From Vibrio sp. (GTDB taxonomy: Bacteria; Pseudomonadota; Gammaproteobacteria; Enterobacterales; Vibrionaceae): a stretch of 20,784 nucleotides of DNA. Location of the stretch: the NCBI GenBank assembly GCA_007124475.1, contig SLFB01000229.1, forward strand, positions 1-20,784, given 5' to 3'. The position numbers were made by a program, and so were the translations under genes. Shown one piece after another: positions 1 to 8,674 of this stretch (position 1 is the stretch's first letter; each line of letters opens with the position of its first letter). Below the pieces are notes generated by a model. It was not told where the DNA came from. It worked only from the letters and a program-made list of their open reading frames with translations, and searched no databases.

Positions 1-153
1 CACCCCAATCACATAGTCTGTCTATGGTCATGGGGAGTATGAGAGCCATCCGTGGCTCTCACTACAGGCCAGCCTACGGCTGTTCAAATTTGTTCCAGAC
101 AAATTTGTCACTCACTTGCCGCCTACCTGCAACTCCAAGTGGTTTGGGTATAG
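1..153 (-). repeat. Vibrionaceae-type interspersed mosaic repeat (partial, runs off the left edge)
   Basis: This non-coding stretch reads naturally on the minus strand, beginning just after vasL. It contains a block around TTGGAGTTGCAGGTAGGCGG (116-135) and a block ending in GTGATTGGGGTG (1-12). From memory, both blocks recur between genes in many Vibrio and Aliivibrio chromosomes; I could not search for copies. Between them lie successive inverted repeats: CCCCA/TGGGG enclosing CATAG/CTATG (3-35), TGAGAGCCA/TGGCTCTCA (40-61), CAGCC/GGCTG (70-82) and CAAATTTGT/ACAAATTTG (85-107). No convincing reading frame or T-tract terminator is present. The left boundary is outside the window, and the right boundary near 153 is an estimate from the GGGTATAG end. 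Confidence 0.7.
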
Positions 154-158
154 AGATT

Positions 159-1424
159 TTACTCAATCATCTGAAGCTTCTGTTCAAGCTCAGCAATTTT
201 CCAGGTCAAATTATTTAATCGATATTTTAAAATCACAAATTCTTCACTTGCCTGAGTTATCTGACCTTTTTTTATCAGATCCTCTACATAAGCCACTCGA
301 CCATAGATGGGTGATAAGCTGACTGCAAAATCTTCTAACGATTTGGTTTTTCTTTGCAATTCAGACAATCTCCCTTGCTGAGCAAGTAATGAGATATTGG
401 CCATTTTAGTTCGTGTTTCACTAAACTGTTCAATAAATCGCTCAGTTTGTCGCAGAGCCTCTTGTTTTGTTGCTGAAAATTGTTGTTCAATTTCTATCAC
501 AGTATCTGCATTTGGATAAACTCGTAATAAAGTATCTAATAAAGCTCTCGCTTCAACACGAGCCGACCCAAAAGGTAAATCCATATTTTCTTCGATAACC
601 TGTCGGTATAAAGGTACGATATCAATAGATAGTTGGTTAATTTTTGCGGGTGAGTTTTCCTGTTCGAATAGCATCACTTTTTCACTACTATTTAATATTG
701 GCATTAACCTAGATTGCGCATAAGACTGAGCTTGAAGATCCGGTAAATAGGCGACTAAACCATACAGCAGTGCAGAGATTAAAACCCCTATAGAAAAATA
801 GATGGTATACATAACGTACGAACGTTTTCTATACTTCTCCTGAACAACCAAATCAGTTTGTTCGTGACGTTTAAGTAAGGACTGATATTGCGTTTCTAAA
901 CGATCAATATGCTCAAAAATAGCAAATCCTACGCCATCAAAATCAACTAAATTATCTGGCTGTTGAGATTCTAAAATAGCATAAATACGCTCAAGAAATC
1001 GCTCACAACGATAGAGATCTCGTAAAGATTCATAGTTTGGATATAAATCCTTTAACTCTCTAACAACACGAGCATTGACCCAATCTAACACTTCTTTACG
1101 CATTTTAGCTGATTTTATATCTGGTTCTGATAAGTTACTTAAACAACTATTAAGTAACTCTAATCCATTTGCATAACCGACTAATCCTTGTATTTTTAAA
1201 CAAGCAACGGTGTAATAACTACATAATAAAAGATCAATACCTGGACCTTTCGCTAAGGTTTCACAGGCATCTTTTACCAATGACCAATCAGTTCCACCAG
1301 AGAGAGGGTTGTTACGACGGTTGATCTCATCTCTGATCTTTTGATAAAGATCGATATTCCGGATACCAGAAGCATCATCTATTAAATGAAAACGAACTTG
1401 ATCAGTAAATACAAAAATGGACAT
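159..1424 (-). CDS. vasL: VasL-family T6SS protein (ImpA_N domain, one membrane helix)
   Basis: This is a 421-residue protein. An ImpA_N-like region lies at about residues 18-130, with the IRNIDLYQKIRDEINRRNNP signature followed by DWSLVKDACETL. A single membrane helix lies at about 203-226 (YTIYFSIGVLISALLYGLVAY), followed by a C-terminal region rich in predicted helix, consistent with the VasL domain. ImpA_N plus a membrane anchor is also the architecture described for TagA-type proteins that stop or cap the growing sheath. A membrane-bound role in sheath length or termination is inferred from that and not visible directly. It is the last gene of the operon, 56 bases after tssM, with a weak AGGA ten bases before ATG. 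The stop lies 5 bases from a repeat element. The C terminus (LEQKLQMIE) looks intact, but I cannot exclude a few residues being changed by the repeat. Confidence 0.85.
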   Translation of the reverse strand: MSIFVFTDQVRFHLIDDASGIRNIDLYQKIRDEINRRNNPLSGGTDWSLVKDACETLAKGPGIDLLLCSYYTVACLKIQGLVGYANGLELLNSCLSNLSEPDIKSAKMRKEVLDWVNARVVRELKDLYPNYESLRDLYRCERFLERIYAILESQQPDNLVDFDGVGFAIFEHIDRLETQYQSLLKRHEQTDLVVQEKYRKRSYVMYTIYFSIGVLISALLYGLVAYLPDLQAQSYAQSRLMPILNSSEKVMLFEQENSPAKINQLSIDIVPLYRQVIEENMDLPFGSARVEARALLDTLLRVYPNADTVIEIEQQFSATKQEALRQTERFIEQFSETRTKMANISLLAQQGRLSELQRKTKSLEDFAVSLSPIYGRVAYVEDLIKKGQITQASEEFVILKYRLNNLTWKIAELEQKLQMIE

Positions 1425-1446
1425 AGCTACAGCGTCCTGAGTTATT

Positions 1447-1473
1447 TGAGGAGTAATTCATCATCACTCCTCA
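1447..1473 (-). other. Intercistronic stem-loop between tssM and vasL
   Basis: Inverted repeat TGAGGAGT (1447-1454) pairs with ACTCCTCA (1466-1473) around an 11-base loop, perfect over 8 bp. On the transcribed strand it is followed by AATAACTCAGG and not a T-run, so it is not a typical intrinsic terminator. It lies 8 bases after the tssM stop and about 22 bases before the vasL start. It could act as an RNA-stability or attenuation element, or hide the GAGGAG purine tract. That role is inference. Confidence 0.55.
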
Positions 1474-1480
1474 TAAAGGT

Positions 1481-4400
1481 TTAATATAGTGTTTTAGAGA
1501 GTTTAAATGATTTAAACAATCGTTCTGTAAATGGATTCACATCGGCTTCAGAATTCAGTCGGTAGATCATTTCTCCACCATCCACGATGAATTTGAAATC
1601 AACCGAAGTAGGGCTAGCTCCGACAACATCCCCTTGATCAAGTAAACGAAAGAACGCCCATGGTCCTTGAATATTAATACTCCGAGGAGACATGTTATTT
1701 TGAGTTGGTATCAGTGTAACTCTAGATACGGCTGATTCACGTAATGTATTTGGCCAAATTAGTTCTACACTCTCTCTAGGACCATGACCATAAGCCAAAT
1801 ATTGACCATCAACATTGAGTACACTGCGACGTTTATTATTACTGAGGCGTAATGGCTCAATTGAGAAGCTAACATCAACAATTCCTTTACGATTAAAGAA
1901 TGCCTGCTGTATCTTTTTCGCTTGTTTGAGCTGTTCAAGGACATCTTTACGAATGATAGACTGGGCACTGTCATCATCGTGAACAGCGATATTTTCCTCA
2001 ACAAACATTCTTAACTGATTATTGTAGAAGCTATCCAATGTACCGTTAGGCGCGAAGAAAGCCTCAAAATCAGATAATGAGCTATCTTTACTCGAATCGG
2101 AATTAAACGGATATCGCCCAGCCAATTTTTCTTCAAAGACTTTGTAAACATCATCATGCCAGCGAACTTCTAAATGCTTTATGGCTTCTTGTTTGACAAC
2201 ATACCAACTTTCATCAGCCAGTTTGGCTATCATGGTGTCTAATGGTTTAGGTAAACCAGAAGCAACCCGCTTAACCGTGTAAATAGGGTCAGAATTGACT
2301 AATCTAACACGTGCTTTAGTGGCATCAAGAGCAGCCATTCCAACATCAGGAGCTTGTTGAATGGCTTTTAGGTAGTTTTGTAACTCTTCAACCGCAAGAA
2401 GAACTTCGTTAATATAAGCAGGTCGATCACCAACTGGTTTGAGTAGCGTGTTAAGTTCAGCGAAAGGTGCATAAATCAAAGAAGCAACCTGATAACGAGG
2501 ATTTCTGAGTAACTCTCTTTGTGCGGCTTCATCTCTAGGAAGCGTAGTATACATTTGTGTATTACTTTCTAATGCACGCAGTAAACGCTGCATAGGTTCA
2601 ATATTACCGGTCAAGTTTTCTAATACCGATACAGCATCATTAATATCACGGAAATATTTTACGTTAATTTCATTTAACGCCGTTCGCCACGTATTCGCAT
2701 AATCGGCCACATATAGATTTCTTATTTTTTCACGTAATGCTTGTTTATCTGCTTCACTAAATTGAGCTGATTTAGATTGACCTAGTACCCAACTATCAAT
2801 CAAAGCTAGCTCAGATACTGATTCAGACTGAGGCATAAAGTAGTCTTCAAAGCCTTTTTTGGTAAGCATTTGTGGTATATATAAGGCGCTGCTATTAATG
2901 ACTCTTTCTTCAAAAACGACATCAAATACTGGGCCAATAAGATTACGTAAATTTACCGATGGACCGAGCACCGTCTGTGCATTTAATTTTAAATTACGAT
3001 AGACCCGTTGATCATTAGGCATAGAGCCAAGATCGTTCTGAACTTGAGCGATCACCCGATCATAGGGCTTCATCACCATATCAGCATTATGATCCCCATT
3101 CTCCCTGTGACCAGCAAGATCAGTATGCAGCATCGCATAATCTAAGTGGCCAAGTAGCTCCTCTTGAATTGAGCGCTGTCCTGCAAACTCTTGTTGCCAA
3201 TACTTAGCAAAATAATCAAGGACATAGTCTTTATAGCGACCACTTTTATCAACCATCATCCTATAAACTCTTAATATTGCCAACTTTTCTTCATCCGTTG
3301 TTGCCTTATTAAGCTGGACAACGACGTCGGCCATGAGTAAAGGTAAAAATCGACTTTCTAATAAATTAAGATAAGTCTCCTCAACCATAGGTCCAATAGT
3401 ATGACCTTGATATAAGCCAAAATCGGAAATGTACTTCGGTTTTTCTCGAAAGAAACCAAACTCTAAAGTCGCTTGACGAATTTTATTTAATGGCTGTAAT
3501 ACATCTTGTTGAGATGATAAATAAATATTCGATGGGAACTCATTTTTATACTCATTAACTTTAGTCAATACTGCATCGGATTGTTTTACGTTATTTAGAT
3601 AGTAACGATGCCAATTGCCAATTAATAAAACGGTTGCAATAGAACAAGCTAACAGTGACAAACCAATTAAACGACGTTTTTGCTTAGCTACTCGAAAATT
3701 ATCTGACGCCAAGCCTGCTTCAGGATAAATAATGTTATTAAATAGTTTCTGAGTAAAATAAACGGTCGAGTTTTTTGCTTGTTGAGCCTTATTAATAGCA
3801 TGTTCTAAGCCATAACGGCGTGATGCTGCATCATCAAAAGCATTAGTCGGCACCCCTTGTTGATATACAGAGGTAAAGTAAGCTCCACGAACTAAAGCAG
3901 AGGTAGAAAACTGATCGCTGGCGAGAGCATCATTAAAAAACTGCAATAAAATGTCTTTCAGACCAGAGATTTGGCGAGTAAAACTGTAAATAGCATTACG
4001 TTCATCCAAACTCATTGGAGTCGATACTGCATGAGGTAAAGCATCATTAATTCTTTCTATAAATTGGCTATAATCATCGGTAAACTCATTGAGCCAATTA
4101 TCTAAGTCATTGATCGAATCCAACGAGAAGGTAAAACCTAATACATCTTCACGCTGACTGCGTGAATAGTTTTTAAAGAACGGTTCAAAACCATGCAGTA
4201 AATCTAATTTGGTTAACGCAATGTAAACTGGTAAACGAGTGGAGAGTGTCTCCATTAATTCACGCAAACGCGCACGCAACAGGTTAGCATAAGCTTTGCG
4301 TTCCGTGGCGGTTGCAGTGGCCAAATGAGAAACATCTAATGTTAATACGATACCGTTGAGTGGCCGACGACTGCGTGTTTTTTCCAACCAATTAACAAAA

Positions 4401-5026
4401 TGAAGCCATAATCGGCGTTCCATAACACCATCATTTTCATCACTCTGCTTACCTTGTGTCAGTAATTCACCATCAGGATCAATAAGTACAGATTCATCAC
4501 CGATCCACCAATCAAATGAGTACGGATTCTCACTTTTTTTACCAGATGCTCTCATCACGGAAGAAAAAACAAAGTTTTGTCCAGAACGGTTAATTAAGCT
4601 AGTTTTACCTGCATTTTCTAGTCCCAGCACCAAATACCATGGTAAAGCATAGAGGTAATTACGTTTATTAAGGTTTTCTTTCATGCTAAGCATGACTTGA
4701 TTTAATTCAACCTCTTGACGCTCTTCATAAGCTTTTATAGGGTCTTCGCGTAACTGCTCTTCACGTTTTTGTTCTGCTTTAAAACCCTGCAGTTTCTGCC
4801 ACTGCCAAATGCCCCATATAGCCAGAGAACCTAGAGTAAATAAACTACTTGTCACCGCTCGCGCTGCTACTGAGTCAAGTGGCTTATTACCCGAAATCTC
4901 CACCCAAGGGCCCATCAACCAAATGGCCCCATTCAACAAAATAAAAATACTGAATAACAAAATAGGCATTGCAGCTGCGATACCAGGCTTTAATTTTCTC
5001 GCGATCCCAACAATATATTTCCACAT
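1481..5026 (-). CDS. tssM: T6SS membrane-complex core protein TssM (IcmF/VasK)
   Basis: This 1181-residue inner-membrane protein forms, with TssL and TssJ, the trans-envelope channel that anchors the apparatus. Two N-terminal membrane helices lie at about residues 15-38 and 58-77. A cytoplasmic nucleotide-binding domain follows, with Walker A GLENAGKT (135-142) and a DPDG segment (183-186). The family motif RGAYFTSVYQQG is at 380-391. A third membrane helix at about 453-471 leads into the large periplasmic IcmF-related and C-terminal domains, which contact TssJ. The length is normal for Vibrio VasK-type proteins. An AAGGAC box precedes the ATG at good distance. It lies 17 bases downstream of tssA and is followed by a stem-loop before vasL. 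Walker A is intact, so ATP/GTP binding is plausible, though not all TssM proteins need it. Confidence 0.97.
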   Translation of the reverse strand: MWKYIVGIARKLKPGIAAAMPILLFSIFILLNGAIWLMGPWVEISGNKPLDSVAARAVTSSLFTLGSLAIWGIWQWQKLQGFKAEQKREEQLREDPIKAYEERQEVELNQVMLSMKENLNKRNYLYALPWYLVLGLENAGKTSLINRSGQNFVFSSVMRASGKKSENPYSFDWWIGDESVLIDPDGELLTQGKQSDENDGVMERRLWLHFVNWLEKTRSRRPLNGIVLTLDVSHLATATATERKAYANLLRARLRELMETLSTRLPVYIALTKLDLLHGFEPFFKNYSRSQREDVLGFTFSLDSINDLDNWLNEFTDDYSQFIERINDALPHAVSTPMSLDERNAIYSFTRQISGLKDILLQFFNDALASDQFSTSALVRGAYFTSVYQQGVPTNAFDDAASRRYGLEHAINKAQQAKNSTVYFTQKLFNNIIYPEAGLASDNFRVAKQKRRLIGLSLLACSIATVLLIGNWHRYYLNNVKQSDAVLTKVNEYKNEFPSNIYLSSQQDVLQPLNKIRQATLEFGFFREKPKYISDFGLYQGHTIGPMVEETYLNLLESRFLPLLMADVVVQLNKATTDEEKLAILRVYRMMVDKSGRYKDYVLDYFAKYWQQEFAGQRSIQEELLGHLDYAMLHTDLAGHRENGDHNADMVMKPYDRVIAQVQNDLGSMPNDQRVYRNLKLNAQTVLGPSVNLRNLIGPVFDVVFEERVINSSALYIPQMLTKKGFEDYFMPQSESVSELALIDSWVLGQSKSAQFSEADKQALREKIRNLYVADYANTWRTALNEINVKYFRDINDAVSVLENLTGNIEPMQRLLRALESNTQMYTTLPRDEAAQRELLRNPRYQVASLIYAPFAELNTLLKPVGDRPAYINEVLLAVEELQNYLKAIQQAPDVGMAALDATKARVRLVNSDPIYTVKRVASGLPKPLDTMIAKLADESWYVVKQEAIKHLEVRWHDDVYKVFEEKLAGRYPFNSDSSKDSSLSDFEAFFAPNGTLDSFYNNQLRMFVEENIAVHDDDSAQSIIRKDVLEQLKQAKKIQQAFFNRKGIVDVSFSIEPLRLSNNKRRSVLNVDGQYLAYGHGPRESVELIWPNTLRESAVSRVTLIPTQNNMSPRSINIQGPWAFFRLLDQGDVVGASPTSVDFKFIVDGGEMIYRLNSEADVNPFTERLFKSFKLSKTLY

Positions 5027-5043
5027 GGGTTTTTGTCCTTCGT

Positions 5044-6444
5044 TTACTCTGACGTTGTGTATCGTTCTAATTGCTCAACTAATGAGGGTTCCCAATCTGT
5101 CACACTCATTTTTGTAATTTGAGTGTGTAATGTTTGGTACTGCTCTTTCGCCATCGCATCTAAATTATTAGTATTTAATAAATCAGCAGATAATAGTCGC
5201 CAATAAAACTTATCTCTTGGTTCACTAGCGCTCACTAAGCCATCATTTAGCATAGACAGGGCGACAGCAATGCCCCCCTCTTTCGCCAATGTCAGTGCTT
5301 CTTTTCGCTTTTCTTGCCAATCACCAGCGACTTGCCCTTGAGTAGTCGTTTGTTGCTGACTCAATAACCATTCTTTTACACTATGATTAACAAAAGGCTC
5401 TCCACCTTTAAACTTCAAATCGATTAATGTGGGCAAACGAGCGATAAATTGCTGAGTTTCCGTCAAAATCGCCTCACACCACTCTTTTTTACCCAAGCTA
5501 TGCGCAATCTGATAGCTCATCATCTGTCCTTCGAACCAATAGGGTGCCATCGTCAAACTTTGTTCGACTTTTCTCCATAATGCTAAATCCGGACTGCGCA
5601 TTTGATCGTGGTATTCTTTTACTCGCTCTTGTGCCATCGCGCGAAGTAAAGTCTCACCATGCACATCGTGTTCAGGTAAAGAGGTTATCGACGACCATAC
5701 CGCATAACGTCTGATACGTATTGCCAAGGCACTCCCAAACTCCTGTTCCGAAAGAAACTCTGCCACTTTAAGTAAGGTTTGCTTTGTTGCTTTATCACTT
5801 GAGCTATCTATGGAGATCACACTGGGGGTCGTTACCGATTTTCGCTCAATATCCTGAGTTGGTTGAACGGTTTTTGTTACTTGCTCTCGCTCAATAGTAC
5901 GCTGCAGCTTGCTATGAATTTGGCTCATAAGGCTATCGATACTATCGGACATGAGTCCAAGTCTCGTGACTGACGCTTTCCATGACTCCAGAGCCACCGT
6001 TAAATCATCACGTTCTTGCATATCAAATTGAGAAAAATCTAATTTATCAATCGCTAACGATAAGCGTTGAACAATTTGACTAAAGAATTTACGGCGAGGC
6101 AGCGCCCCTCTTTTTCCTGGCGCAGGAAAACACTCCTCCCAATATAAAGACATAAAGTCGTTTAGGATTTGTAGTGAAACGATAAAACGCGCAGGAGAAA
6201 CTCGATAATGAAGGCACTGCAATAAATAAATAAGCAGTTTAAGATCTTTGCTTCTCTCACTGAGTAATTTAAGCGAACTATGTTCAACTTCATCCCATTG
6301 AACGCTGGCATGAGAAAGTGACCCTACCTTCATCATTTGATCTTCAACAAAGTCAAACAATGGATCGTCAATCAATCTTTCACCAACAGGGTTAGCCTCT
6401 TGGATTGGTTGAGTGACACAACGTCGATAATCAGTTAATTCCAT
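5044..6444 (-). CDS. tssA: TssA/VasJ-type T6SS assembly protein (ImpA_N)
   Basis: A 466-residue cytoplasmic protein. The N-terminal ImpA_N domain lies at about residues 15-130, with the conserved PVGERLIDDPLFDFVEDQM stretch, a Trp before the ERSKDLKLL helix, and a YW..CFP segment at about 101-107. The rest is mostly helical and includes W/YWFEGQ motifs expected of the VasJ-type C-terminal domain. TssA proteins bind the baseplate and membrane complex first and then guide tube and sheath polymerisation at the distal end. This one matches V. cholerae VasJ in position, between vasI and vasK. No membrane segment is visible, unlike its paralogue VasL at the end of the operon. Its start is well supported by AAGGAG five bases before ATG. 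It follows vasI after 9 bases. The exact TssA class is inferred from length and context. Confidence 0.92.
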   Translation of the reverse strand: MELTDYRRCVTQPIQEANPVGERLIDDPLFDFVEDQMMKVGSLSHASVQWDEVEHSSLKLLSERSKDLKLLIYLLQCLHYRVSPARFIVSLQILNDFMSLYWEECFPAPGKRGALPRRKFFSQIVQRLSLAIDKLDFSQFDMQERDDLTVALESWKASVTRLGLMSDSIDSLMSQIHSKLQRTIEREQVTKTVQPTQDIERKSVTTPSVISIDSSSDKATKQTLLKVAEFLSEQEFGSALAIRIRRYAVWSSITSLPEHDVHGETLLRAMAQERVKEYHDQMRSPDLALWRKVEQSLTMAPYWFEGQMMSYQIAHSLGKKEWCEAILTETQQFIARLPTLIDLKFKGGEPFVNHSVKEWLLSQQQTTTQGQVAGDWQEKRKEALTLAKEGGIAVALSMLNDGLVSASEPRDKFYWRLLSADLLNTNNLDAMAKEQYQTLHTQITKMSVTDWEPSLVEQLERYTTSE

Positions 6445-6453
6445 TTGGGCTCC

Positions 6454-7113
6454 TTACCAACCACAACGTGTTCTTAATGCACCCAACGATTGCGAAAGCT
6501 CACTAGTATCAAATCGCAAACCATCGATAAATGGAGAATTAGAACGTAGCATAAGCATTTTTCCACTAGCCATGGCTCTCATCATATCAATAGCTGGCAT
6601 TCCTCTTCCTGATGAAAATAACAGCCCCAAATCGTCACTGCGCCAATACTGAACTTCCGTATTAGCAATAGAAAGTTGGATACGAGGATCATCAATCGCA
6701 CTTGGCAGAGCCAATTCTACTCGACTTAAATTATCGATACAGCTCATCAGCAATACTGGTTTAGCATTATCCGGAAAGTGAGTGGTTTGATTTAAGGCAA
6801 GCAATGTAATCCAGGCGTTCGTTTTCTCACCCTCTCCTTCTGTTGTCAGATGATAAGCATCTCCCTCTTGATATTCACTCAAACTATTAAACGCACGCTG
6901 CCATGACAATGGCGTATTATTTTCTATCACTCTAGGAAGCATTTGATTCACTGGTGTCGCAAATAAGGAGTCAAAACAATTAAGCCTATCCAAACGTGAG
7001 GTAATGACTGTACAGGCATTTGCTTGCTCCAACACTCGATTAGATGCACTGACAGAGGTCATCGAGAGACCAAAAAGCACACTGATGAAAAATAGGAAAC
7101 GTATTTTACTCAT
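6454..7113 (-). CDS. vasI: VasI/TagO-family periplasmic T6SS accessory protein
   Basis: This 219-residue protein has a Sec-type signal peptide: the basic start MSKIR, a hydrophobic core at about 6-20, and a likely cleavage near VSA-SN (21-25). The mature part contains the VasI/TagO N-terminal motif ACTVITSRLDRLNCFDSLF (33-51). Four cysteines (34, 46, 125, 217) would allow two disulfides in the periplasm. Family members are T6SS-associated, but their biochemical role is poorly defined, and I do not assign a reaction. The ATG overlaps the vasH stop as ATGA, indicating translational coupling, and tssA follows after 9 bases. The vasH-vasI-vasJ-vasK order is the one seen in V. cholerae. Confidence 0.9.
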   Translation of the reverse strand: MSKIRFLFFISVLFGLSMTSVSASNRVLEQANACTVITSRLDRLNCFDSLFATPVNQMLPRVIENNTPLSWQRAFNSLSEYQEGDAYHLTTEGEGEKTNAWITLLALNQTTHFPDNAKPVLLMSCIDNLSRVELALPSAIDDPRIQLSIANTEVQYWRSDDLGLLFSSGRGMPAIDMMRAMASGKMLMLRSNSPFIDGLRFDTSELSQSLGALRTRCGW

Positions 7114-8672
7114 GGGGTTTTAATCTCCAATTTTTGGCATTTGTAAGCCAATGTACGTTTAGGAATACCCAGACTTTCCGCGACCTTAGCTCTATCACCA
7201 GAAAAATATTGTAATCTTTCACGGATGATTCGAGATTCAAACTCATTAACAGCTTGCTTTAGATCTCCAATGGCGACATGATTTAATTTCTTGCCCTCAT
7301 CCTCAATAATTTCTTGTGAAGAGAACGAATCCTCTGACACAGTAGTCATGCTCGATAAACGATGACTAAAACACGGTTCTTCTATTTGCGTACCATCAGC
7401 GGTTTGTGCACAAGCAAACTCAATAAGATGCTTCAGCTCTCTAACATTGCCTGGGAAGTCATAAGACTTAAGGCAGTCGAGCGCTTGGTAATGTAACCCT
7501 CGAATATTAGTTTTATGTCGCAAATTAAAGCCATCTACAAAATATTGACTGAGTAACTCAATATCATCGAGCCTAGTAGCTAAAGGAGGCAAGATAATAG
7601 GATATTGAAATAAACGGTAATATAGATCCTGACGAAATGCTTTCTTACGCACTTGATCCAGCAGGTTGACATGGGTTGCCGACACTAGACGAAAGTTAGA
7701 AGATTGCTCTTTCTTACTTCCAAGAGGCCTGAATAACTGCGTTTCAAGGACACGTAGCAACTTAGCTTGTAGCGTGAGTGGCATATCACCTATTTCATCT
7801 AAAAACAGGGTTCCGCCATTGGCTTGCACTATTAAGCCTTGTTTATCCTTATCAGCACCAGAAAACGCCCCCTTACAATAACCAAATAATTCACTCTCCA
7901 ATAAATTTTCAGGAATTGCAGCGCAATTAATCGCGATAAAAGGCGCCTTATTTCTAGTAGAGAACTGGTGTATTGCTTGAGCAACCAATTCTTTTCCTGT
8001 ACCGGTTTCCCCTTGAATCATAACTGATAGCTGTGAGGGTGCTGCATTAATAACCTGTTCACGTAATTTATGCATTACGGAACTGTTTCCGATCAATGTG
8101 GTTGCTAAATTAGCAAGCAATGTGCGATGAACATGATCATTACGTACATCAGACAAAGACTCTGATAGTTCATAACGACTTTGTTCCTCACGTAGAATTT
8201 TATTCAACAATAACCATTGATGATTAAATACCTCTAAATATTTAATGAATGGTGGCTGTTCAAACAATCCTCTCAACACACTATGCTGGCCAATTAAGAA
8301 CAATATGGCATGAACTTGATTATCATCATTCATTAGTGGATGTATGACGACACTATCTTGACTACCGACTCGATCAGTCAATTGACTAAAATAATGGTTA
8401 GAACGCCAAAACACCAATTCATTGATGGTCAAATGCATTCGCTTAGCTGATTGTAAAACATGCGCAAAAGGACACTCAAAATCAGTGACAGACCAACTGA
8501 AATTGAGTGAATCATTTTGAGGCACTAAAGTGCGACCATCTGCGCTAGGAGCAAGAAAAAGACAGGTATCTAATCCTTGCTCTCGCTGGATTATTTCCAC
8601 GAATAGCGCGGCTAATTGGCTAGTTTTTTTGGCTACAATAAGCTCGGTTGCAAAAGCTAACCAGTGGTTCAT
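7110..8672 (-). CDS. vasH: VasH, sigma54-dependent T6SS transcriptional activator
   Basis: A 520-residue bacterial enhancer-binding protein. The N-terminal ~170 residues form a sensory region of GAF-like character. The central AAA+ domain carries Walker A GETGTGKE (221-228), the sigma54-contacting loop GAFSGA (268-273, Ser in place of the more common Thr) and Walker B GGTLFLDEIG (286-295). A Fis-type helix-turn-helix lies at about 494-515 (VAESLGIPKRTLAYK). In V. cholerae VasH works with RpoN to switch on hcp and vgrG units, so regulation of tube and spike genes outside this window is the expected job. It lies 2 bases after the clpV stop, with its own stop overlapping vasI. All catalytic motifs look intact. 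No receiver domain is present, so control is not by a classic response-regulator phosphorylation. Confidence 0.95.
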   Translation of the reverse strand: MNHWLAFATELIVAKKTSQLAALFVEIIQREQGLDTCLFLAPSADGRTLVPQNDSLNFSWSVTDFECPFAHVLQSAKRMHLTINELVFWRSNHYFSQLTDRVGSQDSVVIHPLMNDDNQVHAILFLIGQHSVLRGLFEQPPFIKYLEVFNHQWLLLNKILREEQSRYELSESLSDVRNDHVHRTLLANLATTLIGNSSVMHKLREQVINAAPSQLSVMIQGETGTGKELVAQAIHQFSTRNKAPFIAINCAAIPENLLESELFGYCKGAFSGADKDKQGLIVQANGGTLFLDEIGDMPLTLQAKLLRVLETQLFRPLGSKKEQSSNFRLVSATHVNLLDQVRKKAFRQDLYYRLFQYPIILPPLATRLDDIELLSQYFVDGFNLRHKTNIRGLHYQALDCLKSYDFPGNVRELKHLIEFACAQTADGTQIEEPCFSHRLSSMTTVSEDSFSSQEIIEDEGKKLNHVAIGDLKQAVNEFESRIIRERLQYFSGDRAKVAESLGIPKRTLAYKCQKLEIKTP

Positions 8673-8674
8673 TA

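Noticed and set aside
85..107. CAAATTTGT/ACAAATTTG hairpin as a rho-independent terminator of the operon.
   Set aside because: The stem is AT-rich and is not followed by a T-run on the minus strand, so it lacks both terminator hallmarks. It fits better as a module of the repeat.
24..322. Two short plus-strand frames across the repeat and the vasL end.
   Set aside because: Both run through hairpin repeats or antisense to vasL, without ribosome-binding sites or recognisable products.
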